Origin: DASXUG01 sp964620425
Lineage (GTDB): Bacteria; Pseudomonadota; Gammaproteobacteria; Burkholderiales; Methylophilaceae
NCBI GenBank assembly: GCA_964620425.1
Contig: CAZUGV010000003.1
Span: forward strand, 179,764 to 243,763
Direction: 5' to 3'
Length of the DNA: 64,000 nt
A program made the translations under genes and the position numbers. The notes beneath the pieces were generated by a model, which had not been told where the DNA came from, ran no database searches, and saw nothing but the letters and a program-made list of their open reading frames with translations. Positions 37,554 to 46,141 of the stretch are shown piece after piece. Within the stretch, counting starts at the first letter, position 1, and each line of letters starts with the position of its first letter.

Positions 37554-38075
37554 ATGAGTCAATTTGTTGTTAATCCTAACAGACATGACCCGTATAAGCA
37601 GTTTAAGTTTCGGGTGAAATGGGATGGTCGCTATGTGGCAGGTGTGGACAAAGTAAGTGCCTTGAAAAGAGTAACCGACGTTGTCATGCACCGCGAGGGT
37701 GGTGATCCGAGTTCTCAAAGAAAATCACCTGGATTGTCTGCGTACGAGCCAATAATCCTTGAGAGAGGTAAAACGCACGACTTGGCGTTTGAAGCTTGGG
37801 CGTCAAAAGTATGGACTTTAGGGGCAGGTTCTGGTGCTGAGTCTTCACTAAAAGACTTTAGAAAAGACATCGTGATTGAGCTTTTAAATGAAGCGGGCCA
37901 ACTTGTGATTGCTTACAATGTATATCGATGCTGGCCCTCAGAGTATATTGCATTGAGCTGTCTTGACGCGAACTCGAGCGCTACCGCTATTGAGACACTT
38001 GTTATTCAACATGAGGGGTGGGCGCGTGATGTTGAGGTCACCGAGCCAGCAGAGCCCACCACTGGTGAGCGTTAA
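37554..38075 (+). CDS. Orphan phage-tail-tube-like protein (T4 gp19/TIGR02241 family)
   Basis: TCTGGAG six bases upstream fixes ATG 37554, giving 173 residues. The sequence HDPYKQFKFRVKWDGRYVAGVDKVSALKRVTDVVMHREGGDPSSQRKSPG and the RGKTHDLAFEAWASKVW and LDANSSATAIETLVIQHEGW segments match the conserved tail-tube family found in contractile phage tails and extracellular contractile injection systems. No sheath, baseplate, ATPase or lysis gene lies nearby; the neighbours are fliR and a two-component system. It could be a stranded remnant, a domesticated tube protein, or part of a split cluster elsewhere. Confidence 0.7.
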   Translation: MSQFVVNPNRHDPYKQFKFRVKWDGRYVAGVDKVSALKRVTDVVMHREGGDPSSQRKSPGLSAYEPIILERGKTHDLAFEAWASKVWTLGAGSGAESSLKDFRKDIVIELLNEAGQLVIAYNVYRCWPSEYIALSCLDANSSATAIETLVIQHEGWARDVEVTEPAEPTTGER

Positions 38076-38152
38076 TAGCCAGATTTAGATTGGTTTACTT
38101 GTGTTTGGCGCGTGGCGTTAGACTCTAGATCAATGAGCTATTTCGCTTGCAC

Positions 38153-39535
38153 TTAAATATCAAAAATAACACTCACTTTTATTCCTTGCTGATTTTTAGG
38201 TACGCCAATCACAGCTGTCGCGTGGTGAATTTCTGCAATTTCTTTTACAATCGCCAACCCTAATCCGCTGCCTTCCTGTTGGTTGCCAGCAGCTCGGTAA
38301 AAGCGTTCAAATACTTTTTCTTGTTCAGTTAACGGAATGCCAATCCCATTATCTTCAACGCAAAGTTCAATATGGTCAGGTTGTTGTTCTACAATCACTG
38401 TCACTTGTCCACCTTGTGGGGTGTAACGAATAGCATTGTCTATCAGGTTGTATAAAAGCTCTTTGATACGGATTGGATCGCCCAAAAGTGTGACTTTTTC
38501 GGTGACACATTCAAAGCCTAAATCAATCTGTTTGCGATCCGCCATCGGGAACATATCGGTTGTGACTTCTTGTGCAAGCTGGGTGAGGTTGAAAGGATTA
38601 AACTCAACGGCATGTGTCACTTCTGGTTGATTTCTCGCTAGGATTAGTAATTGATTCACTAAACGTACCAAGCGCATTGTGCTGGTTTTTATTTTTGCGA
38701 GCGAGTCTTGCAGCTCATTAATATTCGTTTCATTTTGCGCTAATTCAATTTGTGCTTGTATCCCGGCTAAAGGTGTTCTTAGCTGATGCGCTGCATCTGC
38801 TACAAACTGATTTTGTGAGGCAATCAAATTGTGAAGTTGTTTCATTAGAAAGTTGACGGAATCGACCAGTTTTCTAACCTCTTCAGGATTATTATCAAGT
38901 TTGACTGGACTTAAGTCTCGATAAGAACGTGCGGAAAGTGCTGAGTGAAGTGCCCATAACGGTAGTAAGCCACGCTGAATGCCAACCCACATAAGGCCAG
39001 CTGCGGCAATTAATAATAAAAGCTGTGGGACAACAATGCCGACTAGAATTTGACTAGCTAACTCTGCTCGTTTGTTCAATGTTTCAGCCACTTGTATTGT
39101 GATTTTTTGCATCCCCTTGGAAGTATTCAGCGAGCTAGTAAGGCTGGCGATGCGTATTTTCAGGCCTTTTATTTTTCCATCGGAGAAGTAGATATTCTTA
39201 CCAGCATTTTTGGGGGGTGTGTACATCAGGGCTTTGTCCCCGCCAATCATCCGATGATGGCCATCAAAAATGCTGTAATACATATTGTCGTTTTGGTCGG
39301 CGAGCAGTGCTGTACGAACCTCTGGTCTAAGTTGATAGTTAGAGTGGCTTAGATTTTTTTCAGCGCGCATAATTTCAGAGATATCTACTGCTGTATCTTG
39401 CAGGGCGCGGTCAAAAGCCTGTTGCTGAAAATGCATGGCTATTTGATATAAAATAGTTGAGTCCACCACAATCAAAATGAACATGGGCAATAATAGCCAT
39501 GATAATAATTGATGGCGTAAGGAGTGTTTAGCCAT
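38153..39535 (-). CDS. Sensor histidine kinase (QseC/TctE-like)
   Basis: Two membrane helices (about residues 11-33 and 163-186) flank a periplasmic sensor of the 2CSK_N type. A HAMP-like segment follows, then the H box FVADAAHQLRTPLAG with H250, N box LLYNLIDNAIRYTP, G1 EDNGIGIP and G2 GSGLGLAIVKEIAEIH. It should autophosphorylate H250 and pass the phosphate to the regulator encoded 42 bases upstream. The stimulus is unknown; relatives sense tricarboxylates or hormone-like signals. Confidence 0.9.
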   Translation of the reverse strand: MAKHSLRHQLLSWLLLPMFILIVVDSTILYQIAMHFQQQAFDRALQDTAVDISEIMRAEKNLSHSNYQLRPEVRTALLADQNDNMYYSIFDGHHRMIGGDKALMYTPPKNAGKNIYFSDGKIKGLKIRIASLTSSLNTSKGMQKITIQVAETLNKRAELASQILVGIVVPQLLLLIAAAGLMWVGIQRGLLPLWALHSALSARSYRDLSPVKLDNNPEEVRKLVDSVNFLMKQLHNLIASQNQFVADAAHQLRTPLAGIQAQIELAQNETNINELQDSLAKIKTSTMRLVRLVNQLLILARNQPEVTHAVEFNPFNLTQLAQEVTTDMFPMADRKQIDLGFECVTEKVTLLGDPIRIKELLYNLIDNAIRYTPQGGQVTVIVEQQPDHIELCVEDNGIGIPLTEQEKVFERFYRAAGNQQEGSGLGLAIVKEIAEIHHATAVIGVPKNQQGIKVSVIFDI

Positions 39536-39577
39536 AGGTTAAGATTTTTATGCGCTTATATGTGGGTATAAAGAAGA

Positions 39578-40261
39578 TTAATTGGCGTTTTTGGGAGCGC
39601 TATCAAGCATATAGCCTAAACCTCGTACAGTACGCAGATTCACTTCATATGGCTCTAGTTTTTTACGTAAGCGATGCACGTAAACCTCAATAGCGTTATT
39701 CCCCACGGCCTCATCATCCCAGTTATAAAGGTTTTCAACTAACGCTTCCTTGCTCACGACTCGCCCATTACGCATCAACAACACCTCCAATACCCCTAAC
39801 TCTCGCTGTGAGAGTGCTAGAAGCTCACCATCCGCAAAAACCATATGCTGAGTGCTATCAAGCGTAATACGCCCAAATTGAATCTGCGTGCTACTGACAA
39901 TGTTGTTGCGGCGAATTTGTGCGCGTAAACGAGCCTCTAGTTCTGGCAGCTTAAATGGTTTAATCAAATAATCATCTGCACCTAAATCAAGTCCCTTGAC
40001 TCTATCATCCAAGCTGTCGCGAGCGGTGAGCATGATCACAGGCGCGCTAATTTTTCGGCCACGTAGATTTCTTAAGACTTCAAAGCCATTTAAATAAGGC
40101 AGGCCAATATCGAGCACTACCGCTTGGTAGATTTGCCCGTGCAACGCTAAATCGGCCTCGCGCCCATCGCGTGCCCAATCAACCGCATAACCTGATTTAA
40201 TCAATGAGCGATTGATCGCATTTCCGAGAACTTCATCATCTTCAACTAGCAAAATTCGCAT
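39578..40261 (-). CDS. OmpR-family response regulator (TctD/QseB-like)
   Basis: The 227-residue protein has a receiver with VEDDE at residues 7-11, phospho-acceptor D51 in VVLDIGLP, and LTARDSLDDRVKGLDLGADDYLIKPF. The C-terminal winged helix (ALSQRELGVLEVLLMRNGRVVSKEALVENLYNW...VYVHRLRKKLEPYEVNLRTVRGLGYML) binds DNA. It lies first in the two-gene operon. Likely targets are not visible, though the orphan tail-tube gene is next to the kinase. Confidence 0.93.
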   Translation of the reverse strand: MRILLVEDDEVLGNAINRSLIKSGYAVDWARDGREADLALHGQIYQAVVLDIGLPYLNGFEVLRNLRGRKISAPVIMLTARDSLDDRVKGLDLGADDYLIKPFKLPELEARLRAQIRRNNIVSSTQIQFGRITLDSTQHMVFADGELLALSQRELGVLEVLLMRNGRVVSKEALVENLYNWDDEAVGNNAIEVYVHRLRKKLEPYEVNLRTVRGLGYMLDSAPKNAN

Positions 40262-40434
40262 GATTGTTTAATCAAAACACTTATTAAGTCTAAGTAGCTA
40301 TTGTAGGCGTGATTGCTTAATTTCGCACGTATTGAGAAGTGTAAGTTTTCTGTAAGGAATCATCAGTATAGTGATGAAATTAAAAAGATTTACAAGTTTT
40401 ATCACAATAAAAATTCAAAATAATAAGGAAACAA

Positions 40435-41121
40435 ATGCTTTTTATCATTGATTTTGACGGGACGCTTTCAAAAAAAGATACGATAGACGCGATGTTGGAA
40501 CGGTTTGCAGACCCAAGTTGGGAAGACGTTGAAAAGACTTGGTTAGCTGGCGACATTACCGCGGTGGAATGTATGACGCAGCAAGTGCGCATGGTGCAAG
40601 CAGATAACGTTACCTTAGAAAACTTTTTCCGAAATATTGAGCTTGATGAAACCTTTTTGCCGTTTTATAAACACATTAAAAAAATGGCAAAAGTGTCGAT
40701 TGTAAGCGATGGCTTAGACCATGCTGTTAAGGTTGCCATGCGCAGCGCTGCTTTGCCCGAGATTCCTGTATTCGCAAATCATTTGAAATTTACGCCTCAA
40801 GGGATTGATATTACCTTCCCTAATCGGGTTGAATCATGCTCTGGTGGCAACGGCACTTGTAAATGTACTATTGCCCGTAACTTGTCATTAGAGTCTGGCG
40901 GCCCTGTTGTGTTAGTCGGCGATGGTAAATCAGACGCTTGTTTAGCAGGGCGTGCTGATATTGTGTTTGCCAAAGGTTCACTCATTAAGCACTGTGAAAA
41001 AAATAATATCCCACATCATCCGTTTGAAACGTTTGCGGATGTCTTAGCCATTATTCAAACTTGGCCAGAAGAAATTTCAGAAAAGGCAATGCTTCAAAAA
41101 GGCGCAGCCATACTCGCATAA
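40435..41121 (+). CDS. HAD-IB phosphatase, MtnX-like
   Basis: The 228-residue protein starts IIDFDGTLSKKDTIDAML with catalytic D6 and D8, has VSIVSDGLDHAVKV as motif II and VVLVGDGKSDACLAGRADIVFA as motif IV. This fits the MtnX/SerB-like HAD-IB group; MtnX dephosphorylates HK-MTPenyl-1-P in methionine salvage. The rest of that pathway, apart from the mtnP-like gene at 17274, is absent here, so the substrate is open. A hairpin terminator separates it from the aminotransferase gene. Confidence 0.72.
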   Translation: MLFIIDFDGTLSKKDTIDAMLERFADPSWEDVEKTWLAGDITAVECMTQQVRMVQADNVTLENFFRNIELDETFLPFYKHIKKMAKVSIVSDGLDHAVKVAMRSAALPEIPVFANHLKFTPQGIDITFPNRVESCSGGNGTCKCTIARNLSLESGGPVVLVGDGKSDACLAGRADIVFAKGSLIKHCEKNNIPHHPFETFADVLAIIQTWPEEISEKAMLQKGAAILA

Positions 41122-41125
41122 TAAT

Positions 41126-41171
41126 GCGCCCATCTGCGTTAAAAGCTGCGCAAATGGGCGTTTTGGTTTTT
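41126..41171 (+). terminator. Intrinsic terminator after the HAD phosphatase gene
   Basis: Arms gcgcccatctgcg and cgcaaatgggcg flank a loop of about eight bases, followed by ttttggttttt. The hairpin lies just after the phosphatase stop and probably separates this gene from the aminotransferase-KS row. Confidence 0.72.
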
Positions 41172-41214
41172 ACTGTTCTCTTTAATATTCACTATTTTTA
41201 GAAGGTGTAAGCAC

Positions 41215-42588
41215 ATGGATAGAAAGATTATTGAAATCTTAGAAAAAAATGATAAATATTGCTCACATGGCGATACCGTTAACTATGCGGATCCTCCCAA
41301 AGTATTTGAAAGTTGCGATGGCAGCTTTTTGTTTGATGAAAACAACACGCCTTATCTAGATTGGCAAATGTGGTATTCCGCAGTGAATTTTGGCTACAAA
41401 AATAAACGCATTGCCGATGCCATGAAAAAGCAAATTGACACCTTGCCACAATTGGCGAGCCAATACTTGCACAAAGAAAAAGTCGATTTAGCAGAAATCA
41501 TCTGTAAATACATGGAAGATAAGTACGGCGTTAAAGGCCGTGTACACTTTAACGTGGGTGGTGCGCAAGCGGTGGAAGATTCCATCAAAGTGGTGCGTAA
41601 CCATACAGGCAAAACCCATCAGTTCGCCTTTATGGGTGGCTACCATGGCCGTACCTTGGGTGCTTCAGCGATTACATCTAGCTACCGCTACCGTCGTCGT
41701 TTTGGCAACTTTGCTGATCGTGCTCACTTTGTGCCATATCCATACTGCTATCGCTGCCCTTACGATTTAAAAGTAGAAAGTTGCGATATGTATTGCCATA
41801 CTCAGTTTGAGAAATTATTTGAAACTGAGTATCAATCATTCTTAGATGTAAAAACAGGTCAGTGCGAATATGGCGCGTTTTACATAGAGCAGATGCAAGG
41901 TACGGGTGGTTATATTATCCCACCTGCTGGCTACATGAAAAAACTGCAAGAATCATTGAAAAAACGCAATATCTTGCTGGTGGCCGATGAAATTCAAATG
42001 GGCGTTTACCGTACTGGTAAATTGTGGTCATGGGAAAACTTTGACATCGTGCCTGATATTTTTGTGTTCGGTAAAGCGATTACCAATGGCTTGAACCCAT
42101 TGTCAGGTATTTGGGCGCGTGAAGAGCTCATTTCACCAGAGAAATTTCCACCTGGTTCAACACATTCAACATTCGCATCTAATCCAATGGGTACCTCTGT
42201 TGCGCTTGAAGTTATGAAAATGACGCAAGAAGAAGACTTTGAAAAGCACGTGAATGAGCGTGGCGCTTACTTCTTGAAACGTATCCAAGAGTTGAAATCA
42301 CGCTGGAAATGCGTGGGTGACGTGAGCGGTTTAGGCTTGGCATTGCGCATTGAGTTGTGCGAAAAAGATGGCTTTACCGCTAGCCGTGAATTAGCCGACC
42401 GCATGTTTAACGAAGGCTTAAAAGGTGATTTGTTGGTTGGCGATAAGAAATACGGTTTGGTGCTAGACATTGGTGGCTACCAAAAGAACGTGATTACCTT
42501 AGCACCTTCATTATTGATTTCAGAAGAAGAAATCGATTTAGGTATTCACTTATTTGAAATGTTGTTGCGTCGTAATGGTGCAGAGTAA
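41215..42588 (+). CDS. PLP-dependent class III aminotransferase
   Basis: The 457-residue enzyme has the class III layout: ADEIQMGVYRTGKLW with D258 (contacts the PLP ring) and the Schiff-base lysine K287 in VFGKAITNGLNPLSG, plus a PGSTHSTFASNPMGTSVAL segment. A Cys set, C178xxC181-x8-C190xxxC194, follows HFVPYPY and may bind metal or stabilise a loop. Relatives use 4-aminobutyrate, ornithine or other omega-amino acids with 2-oxoglutarate or pyruvate. It leads a row with a hydrolase, an acyl carrier protein and a ketoacyl synthase, which suggests the donor or acceptor may be a lipid-like or ACP-bound aldehyde or keto acid; that is inference. Confidence 0.85.
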   Translation: MDRKIIEILEKNDKYCSHGDTVNYADPPKVFESCDGSFLFDENNTPYLDWQMWYSAVNFGYKNKRIADAMKKQIDTLPQLASQYLHKEKVDLAEIICKYMEDKYGVKGRVHFNVGGAQAVEDSIKVVRNHTGKTHQFAFMGGYHGRTLGASAITSSYRYRRRFGNFADRAHFVPYPYCYRCPYDLKVESCDMYCHTQFEKLFETEYQSFLDVKTGQCEYGAFYIEQMQGTGGYIIPPAGYMKKLQESLKKRNILLVADEIQMGVYRTGKLWSWENFDIVPDIFVFGKAITNGLNPLSGIWAREELISPEKFPPGSTHSTFASNPMGTSVALEVMKMTQEEDFEKHVNERGAYFLKRIQELKSRWKCVGDVSGLGLALRIELCEKDGFTASRELADRMFNEGLKGDLLVGDKKYGLVLDIGGYQKNVITLAPSLLISEEEIDLGIHLFEMLLRRNGAE

Positions 42589-42628
42589 TTTTTAGCCTGA
42601 TAAATAGAAAGTAGTAGTTTTGACACAA

Positions 42629-43513
42629 ATGAAGCAAAGTAATCCTCAGCCTATTGATGCGATTTTAGGTCCTAATGGTTTTATTGAGCGCAAAGGGCCT
42701 GTAGCTGTGCTATTAGTGCATGGCTTAACAGGCACCCCAGCCGAAATGAAGCATTTTGGGCGGGTAATCTCACGTAAAGGAATCTCTATTGCTTGCCCTG
42801 AGCTAGCAGGTCACTGTAAATCGATTAAAGATTTACAAGCGACTCGCTGGCAAGATTGGTATGAATCAATGGAACGTGCGTTTGATGCCTTAAAGCAAGA
42901 GTTCGATCAAGTGTTTATCGCAGGTTTATCGATGGGCGCCTTGATTGGGTTGTTGATTGCGGCTAAAAAAGAGCATGAAGTCGCAGGGGTTATTTTGCTT
43001 TCAGCTACTTTCTTTTATGACGGCTGGAATGTACCTAAGTATAAGCAAAAGTTTTTATTGCCGTTGGTTTTGCATACGCCATTAAAATACTTTATGGAGT
43101 GGGAAGAAACGGCGCCCTACGGCATTAAAGATGAACGTACACGTGCGCTGGTGGCGGCTATTTTAGACAATAAAGACGCTAAAACAGCGGATAAAATTGG
43201 CTATTTTAAAACGCCAGCGACCGTGATTTTAGAAAGTACGCGTTTGATTAAAGCCGCGCAAAAGTGTTTGCAGCAGGTGGTTTCACCTACTTTAATTGTG
43301 CATTCGACAGAGGATGATATGGCGAGTTTGAAGAATGCCTACTACGTGCAGGAACATATCGCCGCCAAACATGTTGAAACTTTTTTTGTTGATGACACCT
43401 ATCACGTGCTAACCTTAGATAAGCGTAAAGATGATATTGCCAAGCGTGTCGCTGAGTTTTGTCGTCAGTTATCAGCCAATGAAGCCATTGATGCTTTGGC
43501 AGGGTCAGCATAA
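42629..43513 (+). CDS. Alpha/beta hydrolase (carboxylesterase/monoglyceride-lipase-like)
   Basis: The protein has an oxyanion HGLTGTP motif, nucleophile GLSMG, an acid in STEDDMASLKNA and His in DTYHVLTLDKR, the order of Est30-like carboxylesterases. I start at ATG 42629; TTG 42620 is also possible, giving three more residues. It lies about 40 bases after the aminotransferase stop, with an ACP gene next, so an ester or thioester release role is plausible. The true substrate is unknown. Confidence 0.82.
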   Translation: MKQSNPQPIDAILGPNGFIERKGPVAVLLVHGLTGTPAEMKHFGRVISRKGISIACPELAGHCKSIKDLQATRWQDWYESMERAFDALKQEFDQVFIAGLSMGALIGLLIAAKKEHEVAGVILLSATFFYDGWNVPKYKQKFLLPLVLHTPLKYFMEWEETAPYGIKDERTRALVAAILDNKDAKTADKIGYFKTPATVILESTRLIKAAQKCLQQVVSPTLIVHSTEDDMASLKNAYYVQEHIAAKHVETFFVDDTYHVLTLDKRKDDIAKRVAEFCRQLSANEAIDALAGSA

Positions 43514-43552
43514 TAGACAATCGGTATAAGTGAAAGTGAGTAAGAGAAAAAC

Positions 43553-43801
43553 ATGAGCACAACATTTGATACATTGAAACAAATTGTGATTGATAAGTTT
43601 GATATTGAAGCCGCTAAAGTAGTGCCAGAAGCCACGTTGGAATCTCTTGGTTTGGATTCACTTGATACCTTTGACATGATTTTTAGCGCTGAAGAAACCT
43701 TCAACATCAAAGTGCCAAATGCAGAAGTCGATATTAAAACGGTTGAAGATGTAGTGAATTTAATTGATCGTTTAGTGAAAGAACAAGCGCCAGCCGCTTA
43801 A
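43553..43801 (+). CDS. Acyl carrier protein
   Basis: This 82-residue acidic helical protein has the 4'-phosphopantetheine site S36 in LESLGLDSLDTFDMIFSAEE, followed by helix III residues VDIKTVEDVVNLI. It differs from housekeeping AcpP by its own neighbourhood: it sits 15 bases before a KS gene, while fabD, fabG and the other fab genes are absent. It is therefore probably a dedicated carrier. Confidence 0.92.
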   Translation: MSTTFDTLKQIVIDKFDIEAAKVVPEATLESLGLDSLDTFDMIFSAEETFNIKVPNAEVDIKTVEDVVNLIDRLVKEQAPAA

Positions 43802-43816
43802 TTGAGAACATCCTAA

Positions 43817-45052
43817 ATGAGAAGAGTTGTTGTAACAGGTCTAGGCGCGATTACCCCGCTAGGCAATCAGCCTGAGGAGTTTTTTGCCAATTTAATGGCG
43901 GGTAAATCAGGCATACGACGTATGCAATCTGAGTTTATAGACCAGTTGGACACTAAAATCGCAGCTTGGGTAGCGTTTGATGCGATTGCCCATTTCGGTA
44001 AACACAAAGCCTCTAGCTTAGACCGTGTGAGCCAGTTTTCACTTTATGCTGCCACACAGGCCATCGAAAATGCTGGCTTGAATATGGAAACTATTGATAA
44101 AGCCCGCATGGGCATTTATCTTGGTACGGGCATGGGTGGTGCAGCTTCGGTTGAAGAGGGCTATATTAGGTTGTACCGCGATAACGCTTCTCGCTTAAAA
44201 CCCTTTACTGTGTTGATGGCGATGAACAACGCTGCGGCATCTGCCATTGGTTTGGAGTACAAATTAACGGGTCCTAATTTAACCTTCTCAACGGCATGCT
44301 CCTCTTCTTCTATTGCGATTGGTGAAGCTTATCGCCAAATCCGTCACGGCTATGCCGATGTAATGCTGGCAGGGGGTGCAGAGGCGCTTCTAACTTTTGG
44401 TACGATTAAAGCGTGGGAAGCGCTACGCACGCTTGCAAGCGAAGATGATAAAGATGCAGGTGCTTCATGCAAACCGTTTGCTGGGGATCGCACTGGTTTA
44501 GTGTTAGGCGAGGGCGCTGGCATTGTTGTGTTAGAAGAAATGGAATCGGCGATTGCCCGTGGTGCCACTATCTATGCAGAGATTACAGGTTTTGGTTCCG
44601 CAAATGATTCGTCCCACATTACACAACCAAGTGCAGATGGACAGGCTCTCGCGATGCGAGCCGCATTAAGTTGTGCAGGTTTGCAACCTAGTGATATTGG
44701 TTATATCAACGCACATGGCACGGGTACTGGCTTAAATGACCCAGTAGAAACCGCTGCAATCAAACAAGTTTTTGGCGAGCAAGCCATGCAAACGCCTGTT
44801 AGTTCGACAAAATCTATGCACGGGCATTTAATGGGCGCAACTTCAGCGATAGAGTTTATTGCTTGTGTGATGGCACTTAAACATCAAAGTATTCCGCCCA
44901 CCATTAACTTGCATGTGTCTGACCCACAATGTGATTTGGATTACGTGCCTAATCAAGGCCGTACTAACGTTGCATTAACGAATGTGATGTCTAACTCATT
45001 CGCCTTTGGTGGCACTAGCGGTGTATTGATTGCGAGTTTGTTTAAGCAATAA
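43817..45052 (+). CDS. Beta-ketoacyl-ACP synthase II-like protein (FabF family)
   Basis: The 411-residue synthase has a complete catalytic triad: C161 in STACSSSS, H299 in NAHGTGTG and H334 in STKSMHGHLMGA, with K331 beside it. The GMGGAASVEEGY and SNSFAFGGTSGVLI motifs are typical. FabF-type enzymes extend acyl-ACP by two carbons. The gene starts 15 bases after the ACP gene and presumably acts on that carrier. Its placement after an aminotransferase and a hydrolase rather than with fab genes suggests a dedicated chain-building step. Confidence 0.9.
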   Translation: MRRVVVTGLGAITPLGNQPEEFFANLMAGKSGIRRMQSEFIDQLDTKIAAWVAFDAIAHFGKHKASSLDRVSQFSLYAATQAIENAGLNMETIDKARMGIYLGTGMGGAASVEEGYIRLYRDNASRLKPFTVLMAMNNAAASAIGLEYKLTGPNLTFSTACSSSSIAIGEAYRQIRHGYADVMLAGGAEALLTFGTIKAWEALRTLASEDDKDAGASCKPFAGDRTGLVLGEGAGIVVLEEMESAIARGATIYAEITGFGSANDSSHITQPSADGQALAMRAALSCAGLQPSDIGYINAHGTGTGLNDPVETAAIKQVFGEQAMQTPVSSTKSMHGHLMGATSAIEFIACVMALKHQSIPPTINLHVSDPQCDLDYVPNQGRTNVALTNVMSNSFAFGGTSGVLIASLFKQ

Positions 45053-45067
45053 AACGAATAGATATTC

Positions 45068-45358
45068 ATGAGCGAGCAACAGAGAGAGCACCCCCCCGCT
45101 TTAGATGCAGCTGGTACTTGGTATCTCTATCTTCTGGAATGCGTAGGTGGTAGTTATTACGCAGGCATCACAAATGACTTGGATGCTCGTTTCAACGCCC
45201 ATCAACAAGGCAAAGGCGCGCGGTATACGCGCGCTTTTCCACCCCTTCAGATTTTGGCATCAAAGCCCTATTCAAGTCGTTCAAGCGCTAGCGTTGCTGA
45301 AGCGCAGCTCAAGCGTTTACCTAAAATTAAGAAACTAGCTTTTTTTACAGAAGGTTGA
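45068..45358 (+). CDS. GIY-YIG nuclease superfamily protein
   Basis: The 96-residue protein has WYLYLLECVGGSYYAGITNDLDARFNAHQQGKGARYTR, the core of the UPF0213/YhbQ group, with VAEAQLKRLPKIKKLAF at the end. The catalytic GIY-YIG motif appears as YLY and YAG. Relatives have structure-specific DNA nuclease activity in vitro. It follows the KS gene by 15 bases and may simply be co-transcribed. Confidence 0.88.
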   Translation: MSEQQREHPPALDAAGTWYLYLLECVGGSYYAGITNDLDARFNAHQQGKGARYTRAFPPLQILASKPYSSRSSASVAEAQLKRLPKIKKLAFFTEG

Positions 45359-45360
45359 TG

Positions 45361-45633
45361 ATGAGTACCGCAATTAATCAACAACTAAGCTTGGCTGTAC
45401 AATTGGCAATAAAAGGTGATTGGGATGAAGCTCACAAAATTGCGCAAGAATACAATACGTCGATGGCTTGTTGGATACACGCGGTGTTGCACAAAATAGA
45501 GCCTGATGAGTGGAACAGCCGTTACTGGTATGCACGCTCAGGTGGGCATACTTATGTTGAGTTTGAAGATGCGCAAGTTGAGCTACGGGAAATTGCAACT
45601 CAACTATCGCAATTGTTAAAACTAACGTATTAG
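45361..45633 (+). CDS. Conserved small protein of unknown function
   Basis: This 90-residue protein reads SLAVQLAIKGDWDEAHKIAQEYNTSMACWIHAVLHKIEPDEWNSRYWYARSGGHTYVEFEDAQVELREI. The GDWDEAHKIAQ and WIHAVLHKIE..EWNSRYWY motifs occur in small conserved proteobacterial proteins I recognise only as hypothetical. ATG 45361 has AAGG six bases upstream; the GIY-YIG stop lies directly before it. Confidence 0.75.
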   Translation: MSTAINQQLSLAVQLAIKGDWDEAHKIAQEYNTSMACWIHAVLHKIEPDEWNSRYWYARSGGHTYVEFEDAQVELREIATQLSQLLKLTY

Positions 45634-45690
45634 TGAAGTCTAGCGCATTTACGATACCTAGTGGATAGCGTTGAAAACTATTATCTGATG

Positions 45691-46141
45691 CTAATTATTG
45701 CTCGCCACGCCATGCCTGAGTTTTTTCTCATCCGAGAAATAAGGGAACAGTAAAGGCAATAACAACAGTGTAAAGAAGGTTGCTGTTACCAAGCCACCGA
45801 CAATCACCACTGCAAATGGGCGTTGTGTTTCAGAGCCTATGCTATGAGATAATGCGGCTGGCATTAGCCCCAAGCCTGCCATCAGCGCGGTCATCAGTAT
45901 TGGGCGTAAGCGTGCTACCGCGCCTTCTAAAACGGCTTCTGCAACGGCAGTACCGTCTAAAATTAAGTGTTTAATTTGTTCCACCATAATCACGCCGTTT
46001 TGCACGGAAATACGTGCGAGTGCAATGAAACCTACGGCAGCAGAAACTGATAGGTGTAAACCGGAAAGCCACAAACCACCTAAGCCGACAATTAACGTGA
46101 ATGGAATCATCAGTAACACGAGCAATGGCAAGCCTCTATAT
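45691..46141 (-). pseudogene. 3' remnant of a heavy-metal RND efflux pump (CusA/CzcA family)
   Basis: The frame encodes only about 150 residues: RGLPLLVLLMIPFTLIVGLGGLWLSGLHLSVSAAVGFIALARISVQNGVIMVEQIKHL...PILMTALMAGLGLMPAALSHSIGSETQRPFAVVIVGGLVTATFFTLLLLPLLFPYF. These are the last membrane helices of a CusA-type pump of over 1000 residues. Going upstream, homology stops near RGLP and a stop codon follows within a few codons. The rest of the pump, adaptor and channel are gone. Confidence 0.85.

Noticed and set aside
37554..38075. Prophage at the tail-tube gene
   Set aside because: No other phage genes lie within the neighbouring 10 kb on either side.
40435..41121. HAD phosphatase as part of the ACP/KS operon
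   Set aside because: A clear hairpin terminator at 41126-41171 separates it from the next gene, so it is treated as separate.
41215..45052. Biotin synthesis cluster, because of the aminotransferase and hydrolase
   Set aside because: No bioB, bioD, bioF or bioC is present and the aminotransferase does not show the BioA layout clearly.
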